Source: Bombella favorum
Lineage (GTDB): Bacteria; Pseudomonadota; Alphaproteobacteria; Acetobacterales; Acetobacteraceae
NCBI RefSeq assembly: GCF_014048475.1
Contig: NZ_NWUS01000002.1
Span: 124,001 to 188,000, forward strand
Length of the DNA stretch: 64,000 nucleotides
Reading direction: 5' to 3'
Shown: positions 18,086 to 26,382 of the stretch, piece after piece
How the letters are laid out: each line of letters opens with the position of its first letter
Position numbering within the stretch: the stretch's first letter is position 1
The notes under the pieces: generated by a model
What the model was told of the DNA's origin: nothing
The model's database searches: none
What the model saw: only the letters and a program-made list of their open reading frames with translations
Translations under genes and position numbers: made by a program

Positions 18086-18401
18086 GTCCACGTAGCTCAG
18101 CAGGATAGAGCACAGGATTCCTAATCGCAATTGGGCACCGGGATGGCAAACCACCCGGTGAATTCGCTCAAAGTCGGGGAACGCTAACGCCGTTTTGGCC
18201 AAGCCAATCCCGAGCCAAGCCTACCCTATTAGTGGGCAGGAAGGTGTAGAGACTGTACGGGCGACACCGTGGCGGGCAGATGCCTGTGGTGAAGAGACAG
18301 TCCAGACCACGAACGGCCCTTCTACCAAAAAGGAGCCGGCGGTGAAAACCGAAGTGGTATGAATCCTGGGGTCGAGGGTTCGAATCCCCCCGTGGACACC
18401 A
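18086..18401 (+). tRNA. tRNA-Arg(CCU), interrupted by a group I intron
   Basis: Exons 18086-18122 and 18362-18401 join to a 77-nt tRNA. Acceptor stem GTCCACG pairs with CGTGGAC; D-stem GCTC/GAGC; anticodon stem CAGGA/TCCTG around the 7-nt loop TTCCTAA, giving anticodon CCU; T-loop TTCGAAT; CCA is encoded. The T-stem has one A-C mismatch (GAGGG against CCCCC), which is unusual but tolerable. CCU reads the AGG arginine codon. The gene cannot fold as a tRNA until the intron after the third anticodon base is removed. Confidence 0.93.
18123..18361 (+). ncRNA. Self-splicing group I intron in tRNA-Arg(CCU)
   Basis: The intron is 239 nt and has no ORF. P1 is clear: exon CCU plus intron AAU pair with AUUGGG across a CGCA loop, with the required U-G wobble at the 5' splice site. 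The last intron base is G (18361). P2 is CACCGGG (18136-18142) with CCCGGTG (18154-18160). The R element (GTGTAGAGACTGTACGG from 18244) and S element (GAAGAGACAGTC 18291-18302) form P7 through GACTGT/ACAGTC. A GAAA-capped hairpin CGGT/ACCG (18340-18351) is near the 3' end. Introns at this tRNA are known from Agrobacterium and some other alphaproteobacteria; this one is consistent with that small subgroup. Confidence 0.93.
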
Positions 18402-18472
18402 CGCCAAACACCAATAGGATAGACTAGGATGACAGCCGGAGCAGACCCTCTCCTGCCCGCAAGGAAACCCGC

Positions 18473-19036
18473 ATGACCCAACGAGATACTGAGGCCCTGC
18501 GGGCTTTTCAGGAATGGTTTCTTTCCATATCCGGCCCCGGCCTGACACACATTCCCCTCCACCAGCCGACCGCCCACAAAGACGGTATGATTGCCATCAC
18601 TCTCTATCGGCGTAACGGCTATCAGGCGGAACTCTGCTACATTCCACAGGGTCGGAAGTATAGCTTTGCCTTTCCTGAGGAAAAGTCCGCCATCATGGCT
18701 TTCCTTGGTGGCTCGTTTGACTGTGATACATCTACAGTACCTAATTTTATTGAATCACATGGGCGTGATCTTGTACCAGATCGGCTCCTGGAACATCGAG
18801 GAACCGACCCCCATAAACCACGACTGGAACAGGCACACCCATCGCTGAAGCTGGCAGAGGAACTACGCACCATAGACCTTACAAACGGCAGTGCAGCCCG
18901 TGTTGTCTTCTTTTCCCCCCAAGGGAATGGTGTTGTTTTGGTCTGTAGTTTTTATGAAGACGACACCGACCCTAGCAGTGTGAACTATCTCCAAATGTTA
19001 TCTGAGGGATATAGCGATTCCTCTGGAGATTCTTAA
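18473..19036 (+). CDS. Uncharacterised protein, 187 residues
   Basis: I do not recognise this protein. The ATG at 18473 follows a good AAGGA. The product is soluble, with no signal peptide or membrane segment, and is mildly acidic. It looks like two parts: residues 1-95 with a beta-rich pattern (IAITLYRRNGYQAELCYIP, YSFAFPEEKSAIMAFLGGSF) and residues 120-180 (ARVVFFSPQGNGVVLVCSFYED). It lies between the intron-bearing tRNA-Arg and the giant Hint protein, 62 bp before the latter on the same strand, so the two may be co-transcribed. Function is open. Confidence 0.7.
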   Translation: MTQRDTEALRAFQEWFLSISGPGLTHIPLHQPTAHKDGMIAITLYRRNGYQAELCYIPQGRKYSFAFPEEKSAIMAFLGGSFDCDTSTVPNFIESHGRDLVPDRLLEHRGTDPHKPRLEQAHPSLKLAEELRTIDLTNGSAARVVFFSPQGNGVVLVCSFYEDDTDPSSVNYLQMLSEGYSDSSGDS

Positions 19037-19098
19037 AACGTTCATTTATATTTGCTTAATCTTGCCTGCCACAGCATAGCCGAAGGATTCCCTGCGTC

Positions 19099-22000
19099 AT
19101 GGCCAATTTCTACACTTACGACCCCAGTTACGATAACCTTTTCGCCATTGATAAAGACAGCGCTCCTAGCGGATGGCGTAAGGTTCTCAGAGGTAACACA
19201 GTCCACGATAATGATACGTCTGGCAATTATGTCAGTGGCACCGGCCCCTTAACAGGTAAGAACAGCCTTCTTTATTCATATAATGGCCTTTCACAGAACG
19301 GGATTGCCGTTGATGGTGGCTCCATAGCTATTATTGGGTCGAACGGCCTAATGACAGGTGCCACGGCACTTTATAATGCCTCTATTGAAGCTCTGGGTGG
19401 TGGCGTCATCTCCCGTGGGATTGTCGGCTCATCAGGGGCCATCTTTGCTGGCGGTGTGACCGGTGCCGGTGCTAACGGAAAGTACGTTAGTGCGGGTGGT
19501 ACTGCGTTAGACCCCGTTGTCGGCTCCGGTGGGTATGCGCTTGCTGGCGGTGGTGCGGCCGACTTCGTCGTTAAAGGCTATACGGTGAATGGGTCCGGTG
19601 GTCTGATCAGCGGCGGGACGTTCAACCCGGGCAGCCTTTTCGGGATTGGTAACGGGGGAGTAGGTAGCGGCGGAACGCTCTTCGGTAGTCAGGCCGTTTT
19701 CTCCGGTGGGACCTCCAAAGATCAGCTATTTGCCCATAGCCGGGGTATCCAGCTGGTCCTCAGTAAGGGTTTGTCTTCCAACGCTACCATATTGGGTGGT
19801 ACGCTTCTCAACTCTGGCGGAACCACCGCCGGTGCTACCATCAACAGTGGTGGGACAATTCAGGTCACCGGTGGAACGTACTTCAGCTGGCTTAACGCTA
19901 ACTACGCCCTGCAATACGGTAGCTATGGTTTCGGCTCCTCTTATGACGATGTCGTTACATCCGGTGCGACTGAGATCGTCGGTCGTGATGGGACCGTAAC
20001 GCGCTCCGTCCTCTCAAAAGGGGCGCAGGGAACGGTTCTTTATGGCGGGACAAGCGTGGCCCCCAACATCACCGGTGGTACAGAGACTGTTAGTTCCGGC
20101 GGGACGCTCCTCAATGGGGCTGTCAGAAATGGTGGTTCTGCCCTTGTTGCCTCGGGTGGCTACATTTCTGGCCTGAGTGCCAGCCAGGGCTATGCTGAAA
20201 TTAAATCCGGTGGCGTTGGGTCTGATTTTGTCGCCAACAATGGCGGTACCATCCAGGTCGATAACGGCGGTAGCGCCAGTCACCTCGTTGTAAGTAACGG
20301 CGGTACCCTGACACTCCTCTCCGGCGGGACCATCAGAAACGGTGCTACCATCATCACCAATGCGACTGACCGCACCGTCTTCCCGGGCGGGGCATCGGTA
20401 GACTATATCGTGGCCAGTGGTGGTACATCGGTTATCACGTCCGGTGCTACAATTGGTGGCAACGCTGTCTATGCTGTTGGTAGTGGTACGGCTCTTGTTT
20501 CCGGCTCGGGTGCTGCCGTTGGTACTGCTATGGCCGGCTCTGGGTCGGACCCCAATAACGCTTCCGCCACCGGCGGTGCTGTTGTTATCGGCAACGGGGG
20601 TGTTGTCTCCTCCGCAACAGCCCAGGTGAATGGTGCCGTTGTCCTCGGCTCTGGAGGGGCGATCGCTAACGGGCTCTCCATCGTTGGCGGTACGGGCAGC
20701 CTCATGTCCGGTGGCTTGATCAACAACAGTATACCGCTACAGGTCTCTGCTGGCACTGCGACGGTTGCACAGGGGTCCTGGTATGGCGCCCCAACAACCA
20801 CATCGGCTGTTGGTGGGTCCCTGTTTGTTGATTCCGGCTACAGCTTCAAGGAAATTGATGTTGGCAGCAATGGGACAGCCACCATTAATGGCGCCGATGT
20901 CTTCACCATAAACGTTGCCCCTAGTGCTGTTGACAACATTCGCGGCACAGGAACAATCCAGTACCTTTACGCCTCGAACGGGACGAATAACATCTCCAGT
21001 CAGGCTATCGTAGGTACCCTCAACGGAACGGGCGGAACGAACGACGTCTCCAGTGGGGCCTACGTCGTTAACCTCAATGCGACCGGCGGAACGAATACTA
21101 TTTACGCCGCAGGCACCGTTGGGACTTTGACAGCCTCGGGTGCGACGAACACCATCTCCGGTAGGGGTGTCATCGGTGACCTCAACGCAACGGGCGGGAC
21201 GAACAATCTTACCAGCGGGGCTATCCTCAACCTCAACGCTACGAATGCAACGAACCTTATTTCCGCTGGGGCGTTCCTCTACACCTTCAACGCAATCGGT
21301 GGCGTAAATAGCGTCAGTTCTGGTGCTCGCATTACCACCATGCTCAGTGCCAGCCAGGGCGCGTCTCTCGCCATTGCCAGCGGTGCTGTAGTACCGAATG
21401 TCACGCTTAATGGCGTCAATACGGACATCCCTCAGGGTGGTGCAGGCGTTAAGGTCCTTTCTGCTGTCAATGGGGCAACGAGCATCATCAACTCCGGTGC
21501 TCAGCTCAACAGCGTGTACCTCTCATCCGGTCAGGCCACTGTCGCCTCTGGTGCGTTCATTAGCCGCCTGACCATCATGAGCGGGGCTTCCGGTATTCTG
21601 AACTCCGGGGCATCTGTCCAGCACATCGACGTTGCTAAGGGCGGATGGGTCAGCGGGGCACGCATTGCCAATGGTGGCGAGCTGACTGTGTCCTCTGGCG
21701 GTACGGCTGTGCAGACCCTCGTCACGTACGATGCGGGTTCTGGCCAGCATGTTTCCAGCAGCCCCAACACCATGGTTCAGTCCGGCGGTACCCTGTCCGG
21801 CGCTACAATTATCGGTGCCACAAGTAGTGCTGGAACAAACAACCTGGGCGGCCTGCTGAACATTGATTCTGGTGCTGTACTCGTCAACACCTCCATGGGC
21901 TACAACGCCCGTATCCGTGTTGCTGGGCTGAAATACAGCAATTCCGGCAGTGTTAGCCTCAAACAGGGTATCCTGACGGTTTCCGAGAACGGCCAGACTT

Positions 22001-23127
22001 GGCAGATGAACCTGACAGGTAACTACGCTGACAACGGGTTCATCATCAATGATGACGGAAACGGCAATACCGTTATTGTCTATCAGAAGTGCTTCCTTGC
22101 TGGCAGCATGATCCGCACCCCCAAGGGGGAGAAAGCTGTGGAGCGGCTGCGTAAGGGCGAGCAGATCTGCGTTTTTAAAGACGGGAAAGAAGACGTTCGC
22201 GAGATTACGGCCGTCATCCAGCGTCGTGCCCGTGTTAACACGTCCCAGCCTGAGGATATGGCCGGTTGGTCCGTCATCGTGGCGAAGGATGCCTTTGGCG
22301 CAGGTCTGCCCAATAAGGACCTTTCTGTCACGCCGGAACATTGCTTCTACTTCGAAGGACGCTTCGTTCCTGCCCGTATGCTCGTCAACGGCACATCAAT
22401 CCGCTACGATCACAGCCAGGTAGAGTATGACTACTACCATGTGCAGACGGCGCCTCATTCTGTCATCTGGGCCAATGATGTTTTGACAGAAAGCTGGTTG
22501 GATACAGACGAGGAAGAACTCTACAAGCCAGACGGTTCCTCGGAAGACATCCTGAGCTTGGCAGAGCGTCAGCGGCTTAACTGGGACGAACATGCTGCAG
22601 CACCGCTGGATGTTTCGCAGGCCTTCGTGAAACCACTTCACGAGACCTTCGCTGCACGGGCGGCTGAACTGGGCATCACAAAGGTCGAAACGGCTGCTGA
22701 TACCTCCCATGATGGCATGACAGCGGACCCTGCCCCCTATATCCGGCTGGAAGATGGGCGGACTATTCGCCCGCAGCGGCATGAAGCAGGCCGTTATCTC
22801 TTCTCGCTGCCTGCTCATGCACGGCGTGTCATGCTTGGCTCTCGGACGTTCCGTCCTTCCGAAAATATCGGGCCACATATGGATGACCGCCGTGAGCTCG
22901 GTATGCTGGTTGGTCAGGTCTCTGTCTGGGCTGGAAGCCATGAACATGTCATTACCCGCCATCTGACAGAACGGCACCTGAAGGGCTGGGATGTTATCGA
23001 GGCCGGGCCGCACCGCTGGACGCAGGGAGAAGCAGAACTTCTTCTGCATGATGCTCCGTCCGCTAATGTTGGCCAGAACATGCTCAGCATCGAAGTACAG
23101 GCCGGCGGTCCTTACCGGCAGGCTTAA
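19099..23127 (+). CDS. Giant glycine/serine/threonine repeat protein with C-terminal Hint domain
   Basis: This 1342-residue protein has no signal peptide at its N-terminus (MANFYTYDPSYDNLF). Residues about 60-600 are AIDA-like beta-solenoid repeats rich in SGGT/NGGT. Residues about 614-745 hold a different repeat of roughly 21 residues built around LNATGGTN and ISSGA. More solenoid follows to about residue 990. A Hint domain begins at Cys998 (CFLAGSMIRT) with the TPEHCFYFEGRFVPA block and HSVIWANDVLTESWLD, as in the Hint_2 family. The last 110 residues contain DDRRELGML, a segment often found after such domains. There is no autotransporter barrel. Hint domains cleave or splice proteins, so self-processing of the solenoid is plausible. 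Surface adhesin or matrix roles are inference. Confidence 0.85.
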   Translation: MANFYTYDPSYDNLFAIDKDSAPSGWRKVLRGNTVHDNDTSGNYVSGTGPLTGKNSLLYSYNGLSQNGIAVDGGSIAIIGSNGLMTGATALYNASIEALGGGVISRGIVGSSGAIFAGGVTGAGANGKYVSAGGTALDPVVGSGGYALAGGGAADFVVKGYTVNGSGGLISGGTFNPGSLFGIGNGGVGSGGTLFGSQAVFSGGTSKDQLFAHSRGIQLVLSKGLSSNATILGGTLLNSGGTTAGATINSGGTIQVTGGTYFSWLNANYALQYGSYGFGSSYDDVVTSGATEIVGRDGTVTRSVLSKGAQGTVLYGGTSVAPNITGGTETVSSGGTLLNGAVRNGGSALVASGGYISGLSASQGYAEIKSGGVGSDFVANNGGTIQVDNGGSASHLVVSNGGTLTLLSGGTIRNGATIITNATDRTVFPGGASVDYIVASGGTSVITSGATIGGNAVYAVGSGTALVSGSGAAVGTAMAGSGSDPNNASATGGAVVIGNGGVVSSATAQVNGAVVLGSGGAIANGLSIVGGTGSLMSGGLINNSIPLQVSAGTATVAQGSWYGAPTTTSAVGGSLFVDSGYSFKEIDVGSNGTATINGADVFTINVAPSAVDNIRGTGTIQYLYASNGTNNISSQAIVGTLNGTGGTNDVSSGAYVVNLNATGGTNTIYAAGTVGTLTASGATNTISGRGVIGDLNATGGTNNLTSGAILNLNATNATNLISAGAFLYTFNAIGGVNSVSSGARITTMLSASQGASLAIASGAVVPNVTLNGVNTDIPQGGAGVKVLSAVNGATSIINSGAQLNSVYLSSGQATVASGAFISRLTIMSGASGILNSGASVQHIDVAKGGWVSGARIANGGELTVSSGGTAVQTLVTYDAGSGQHVSSSPNTMVQSGGTLSGATIIGATSSAGTNNLGGLLNIDSGAVLVNTSMGYNARIRVAGLKYSNSGSVSLKQGILTVSENGQTWQMNLTGNYADNGFIINDDGNGNTVIVYQKCFLAGSMIRTPKGEKAVERLRKGEQICVFKDGKEDVREITAVIQRRARVNTSQPEDMAGWSVIVAKDAFGAGLPNKDLSVTPEHCFYFEGRFVPARMLVNGTSIRYDHSQVEYDYYHVQTAPHSVIWANDVLTESWLDTDEEELYKPDGSSEDILSLAERQRLNWDEHAAAPLDVSQAFVKPLHETFAARAAELGITKVETAADTSHDGMTADPAPYIRLEDGRTIRPQRHEAGRYLFSLPAHARRVMLGSRTFRPSENIGPHMDDRRELGMLVGQVSVWAGSHEHVITRHLTERHLKGWDVIEAGPHRWTQGEAELLLHDAPSANVGQNMLSIEVQAGGPYRQA

Positions 23128-23136
23128 AACCTGCTA

Positions 23137-23164
23137 CCCAAGGGAATAGAACTGTTCCCTTGGG
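23137..23164 (+). terminator. Hairpin after the Hint protein gene
   Basis: CCCAAGGGAA (23137-23146) and TTCCCTTGGG (23155-23164) form a perfect 10-bp stem with an 8-nt loop, 10 bases after the stop. No T-run follows, so termination strength is uncertain. Confidence 0.55.
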
Positions 23165-23220
23165 GGCTGAAACGTCATAGGCTGTTTCATCACTTCCCAA
23201 TGCAGGACTGATGGCAGCCC

Positions 23221-24201
23221 ATGACGACAGCCCTTTTCCTGACAATTATAGAAGCCATCCTGCCCATATTGGTCACACTTGGGTTAGGCTATCTGGCTGC
23301 ATGGCGTAGGGACTTCGACTCCCATCAGGCTGGTGTTCTCATCCGGCTTGTCATGCTCTATGCCCTACCCTTGGCTCTTCTAGCCTCTATCCTCAGCACA
23401 CCACGGGAACGGGTTCTCTCAGCAGGGCCGTTAGCAGGCCTCATCCTCATGGCCATGCTCGGCGTCTATAGTGTTCTCTTCGCTATTTTGCGCTGGGGGC
23501 TAGGACGCAAACAAGGTGAAGCCGCTCTAATCACCATGACCGTAACGGGCCCGTCTGTTCCTTTTATTGGGATTCCTGTTCTTGGGCAGCTCTTTGGCCC
23601 GACCAGTGCCGTACCTATCTCTGTGGCATCTCTCGTCATGAATCTGTGTCAGATCCCTCTGACACTCATCCTGATGAACCATGACCAACAACGCCGGCAA
23701 CGTCAGGATGATGAAGCACAATCCACATGGCAAACCACATTGCGGGAGCTAGGTGGCCACCTCCTCCACTCCTGCAAAGAGCCTGTTGTCTGGGTACCTA
23801 TGCTGGCCTTTCTAATGGTGCTGGCTAATATCCACCTCCCGTTGCCACTCAAAAGCTCCCTCCAGCTTTTGGGTCATGCCACAGGGGGAACAGCGCTGTT
23901 CGCCTCTGGTGTGGTCCTCTGTGCCCGGCAGGTTCGGTTCAGCCTACCTGTGGGCCTCATGGTGCTGGGTAGGAACATTCTCATCCCGCTTGGCGTCTGT
24001 GCGCTCGCTTTCCTGTGGCATCTCCCCTCCCTCGCCATGCAACAAGGGGTCCTCGCCATGGCTATGCCCAGTGCTGCCATGAATGTCATTCTCGCCATGC
24101 GCTATCACATGATGGAGCGTGAAATCGCCTCGGTCCTTTTTTTCGGTACAATTAGCTCCATATTGACTCTGGCATTCTTCATCTGGCTGACAAACGCATG
24201 A
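23221..24201 (+). CDS. AEC family transporter (auxin efflux carrier/malate permease-like)
   Basis: This 326-residue membrane protein has about ten hydrophobic segments and the AEC fold: an N-terminal block (ILPILVTLGLGYLAAWRRDF), a central hydrophilic loop with charged residues at about residues 155-185, and a C-terminal block. AEC members carry organic acids such as malate or, in some cases, other small molecules; the substrate cannot be read from the sequence. The stop overlaps the start of the next gene by 4 nt, linking it to a tyrosine phosphatase, a pairing without obvious functional logic. Confidence 0.85.
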   Translation: MTTALFLTIIEAILPILVTLGLGYLAAWRRDFDSHQAGVLIRLVMLYALPLALLASILSTPRERVLSAGPLAGLILMAMLGVYSVLFAILRWGLGRKQGEAALITMTVTGPSVPFIGIPVLGQLFGPTSAVPISVASLVMNLCQIPLTLILMNHDQQRRQRQDDEAQSTWQTTLRELGGHLLHSCKEPVVWVPMLAFLMVLANIHLPLPLKSSLQLLGHATGGTALFASGVVLCARQVRFSLPVGLMVLGRNILIPLGVCALAFLWHLPSLAMQQGVLAMAMPSAAMNVILAMRYHMMEREIASVLFFGTISSILTLAFFIWLTNA

Positions 24202-24689
24202 CACACTCTTCCTCCTTCCCTTCTTTCCTTTTTGTCTGCACTGGCAATATTTGCCGTTCGCCCCTGGCCGAACTCGCCATGCGACGGGAGGCTGAACAAC
24301 GTGGCCTGACGGTTGATATTGATTCCGCCGGGACAGGAAACTGGCATGAAGGTGACCGACCAGACCCGCGCGCCCGTGCCACAGCACGGCGCCATGGTCT
24401 GGATGGTAATCCCTTACGGGCTCGCCAAGTCAGGACTATGGACTTTGATAGATTCGACCATATCATTGCCCTAGACAAATCCCACCTTGCTGCCCTGAAA
24501 AAGCTTCAACCCTCTGGCAGCAAGGCTCATGTCAGCCTTCTGTTGGACCATGTCCCCGGCCAGCAAGGACGGGATGTTATAGACCCCTATTATGGCTCTG
24601 AAGATGGTTTTGAAACCACATGGCGGGATGTCGAGGCAGGGTGTAAAGCCTTAGCCGCCCGTTATCTGGATACACCATCCTCCCGCTAA
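24198..24689 (+). CDS. Low-molecular-weight protein-tyrosine phosphatase
   Basis: This 163-residue member of the low-molecular-weight PTP family removes phosphate from tyrosine. The CX5R loop is VCTGNICRS, nucleophile Cys14 and Arg20, and the general-acid aspartate is in DPYYG near residue 132. In bacteria such enzymes often act with tyrosine kinases in exopolysaccharide control, but no kinase or polysaccharide genes are nearby. The ATG overlaps the AEC transporter stop (ATGA). Confidence 0.93.
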   Translation: MTHSSSFPSFLFVCTGNICRSPLAELAMRREAEQRGLTVDIDSAGTGNWHEGDRPDPRARATARRHGLDGNPLRARQVRTMDFDRFDHIIALDKSHLAALKKLQPSGSKAHVSLLLDHVPGQQGRDVIDPYYGSEDGFETTWRDVEAGCKALAARYLDTPSSR

Positions 24690-24747
24690 GCGATAGCCGG
24701 GCCCTGCCTAGTACCGGCCATCTCCTTACTTTCTGAAAGTATGCATC

Positions 24748-25695
24748 ATGACTGCATCATCTTGGACAAAACAGCACCTGCTTCTGCTGGAACCTCTTCC
24801 AGAACCCACCTTGGCATCACTGGCAGAATATTTCATCATTCATCCTTTCACCAATATGGATGATCTAGCAAAGATTGCGCCGGATATTCGGGCCATCGCT
24901 ACGGGAGGCTCCTACGGCGTAGCACCCGAGGTCATGGCTGCTCTGCCACATCTGGAGATTATTGCCGTCAACGGGGTTGGGCTGGACAAGATCGACCTTA
25001 CAGGAGCCCAGAAACGACATATCCGGGTTACCGTTACCACAGACATTTCCACCAACGATGTCGCCGACATGGCCATGCTCCTCCTGCTGGCCCTGAAGCG
25101 TAATCTCAAAACTAATGAACAGTTCCTGCTTGATGGCAACTGGGCGGCCGGGAAACTGCCCCCTCTGGCCCATTCTCTCAATGGCCGGAAGCTGGGCATT
25201 GCTGGTTTTGGCCGCATCGGTCAGGCCGTTGCACGGCGGGCGCAAGCCAGCAATATGGAGGTTGCTTATTTTAACCCCCATCCTCGTGAAGGTAGCACCC
25301 TGACATTCGAACCCAGCCTCAAAGCGTTGGCGGCTTGGGCGGATATCCTCGTCATCACGCTTCCTGCCACCGCAGCGACAAAAAATATCGTCAATGCTGA
25401 CATATTGGCAGCACTCGGCAAAAATGGTGTGCTGATCAACACAGCCCGAGGCAGTGTTATTGATGAAGAGGCCCTGCTGACAGCCCTAAAGAGCAAAAGC
25501 ATCGCCGGGGCCGGGCTTGATGTCTTCCAGAACGAACCGACAATCAATCCGGCTTTCCTGACGCTGGATAATGTCGTTCTCCAACCGCATCAGGCTTCCG
25601 CCACAATCGAGACACGGCTAGCTATGGGGCAGAATATCATCGACAATCTGCTAGCCTATTTCAGTGGAAAGCCTCTACTCACACCGGCCTGCTGA
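24748..25695 (+). CDS. D-isomer-specific 2-hydroxyacid dehydrogenase
   Basis: This NAD(P)H-dependent reductase of 2-oxoacids is probably of the glyoxylate/hydroxypyruvate type. The 315-residue protein has the Rossmann motif GFGRIG at residues 153-158 and the catalytic set Arg234 (TARGSV), Glu263 (NEP) and His281 (QPHQAS). The catalytic-domain pattern GGSYGVAPEVM is close to GhrB-like proteins. Exact substrate preference cannot be decided from sequence; 2-ketogluconate reductases in acetic acid bacteria belong to the same family. It is followed by a large inverted repeat and a convergent gene. Confidence 0.9.
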   Translation: MTASSWTKQHLLLLEPLPEPTLASLAEYFIIHPFTNMDDLAKIAPDIRAIATGGSYGVAPEVMAALPHLEIIAVNGVGLDKIDLTGAQKRHIRVTVTTDISTNDVADMAMLLLLALKRNLKTNEQFLLDGNWAAGKLPPLAHSLNGRKLGIAGFGRIGQAVARRAQASNMEVAYFNPHPREGSTLTFEPSLKALAAWADILVITLPATAATKNIVNADILAALGKNGVLINTARGSVIDEEALLTALKSKSIAGAGLDVFQNEPTINPAFLTLDNVVLQPHQASATIETRLAMGQNIIDNLLAYFSGKPLLTPAC

Positions 25696-25713
25696 TTGGC
25701 CCTCCAAATGCAT

Positions 25714-25754
25714 GACAGCCCGGAGTACCGCATCAAAAGGTACTCCGGGCTGTC
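25714..25754. terminator. Perfect 16-bp inverted repeat between convergent genes
   Basis: GACAGCCCGGAGTACC (25714-25729) and GGTACTCCGGGCTGTC (25739-25754) pair perfectly around a 9-nt loop. It lies between the ends of two convergent genes and should stop transcripts from both sides, though neither flank has a T-run. Confidence 0.65.
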
Positions 25755-25783
25755 TATCGCCTAGTCTGCCAAAGCAGAGATGA

Positions 25784-26260
25784 TCAGAACCATTCCTTAC
25801 GGTTCTTAACATACGTCAAATAAAAAGCCTCATCGGATTTTGTCATGTAAATAATGCCTTCAATAAAGGCAATAGCAGCGATGATGAGGCTCGGGAGACC
25901 CAAAAGGATAATCCCGAACACCGTCACCAACAGCATGATAATACCGGCACGGTTGTAACCCAGATAAAATTTGTGAACACCCAACCCGCCACAAAAAAGG
26001 GCCAACAGCCCAGCGATCATTTTGGATTTACCACCAATCTCCTCAAAGACGTTCCCCAATCCCCCTTGCCGGGTTTCTGGAACTACAAAGATAGACTGAG
26101 CCTCACCATCCTGCACTTCAAAATCAACTGCAGTGCCGTTACGCAGCAAGGCAACTTCAGACCCGAAGCTGCTCCCCTTGAAAGAATAACGTTTACCGTC
26201 ACCCCCGCTGATAATACCCTCGCCCTGCTTCACATCGTAATTCAGAATGGTCCCACGCAT
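25784..26260 (-). CDS. TM2 domain protein with N-terminal cold-shock-like domain
   Basis: The 158-residue membrane protein has an N-terminal beta-rich part, residues 1-65, resembling the OB/cold-shock fold (GEGIISGGDGKRYSFKGSSF), then a TM2 domain: KSKMIAGLLALFCGGLGVHKFYLG, a short turn with the family's HKFYLGY motif, and a second helix (GIIMLLVTVFGIILLGLPSLI). A third hydrophobic stretch follows. The N-terminal part has YSF and VDFEVQD, which fit a small nucleic-acid or ligand-binding barrel. Start ATG has GGAGA upstream. Function is unknown; coupling of an OB-like domain to TM2 recurs in bacteria. Confidence 0.85.
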   Translation of the reverse strand: MRGTILNYDVKQGEGIISGGDGKRYSFKGSSFGSEVALLRNGTAVDFEVQDGEAQSIFVVPETRQGGLGNVFEEIGGKSKMIAGLLALFCGGLGVHKFYLGYNRAGIIMLLVTVFGIILLGLPSLIIAAIAFIEGIIYMTKSDEAFYLTYVKNRKEWF

Positions 26261-26382
26261 CTCGTCTCTCCATCTCCATTAAGAAACCAGAGAGTAAAGG
26301 AGAACTGGCCAGACACAAAGCAACATTTCTGTCAGACATCATCGGACAGACATAAATTGCATTAATCTGTAACGTATACGCT

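Noticed and set aside
18168-18577. Open frames antisense to the tRNA-Arg/intron region
   Set aside because: They run through a tRNA exon and the structured intron core, which explain the sequence; parts of the translations are the usual false peptides read from tRNA genes.
19600-20400. Repeated GGT/GGC-rich units that look like a DNA repeat array
   Set aside because: They are codons of a degenerate protein repeat in one long reading frame. There are no identical spacered repeats, so this is not a CRISPR or satellite array.
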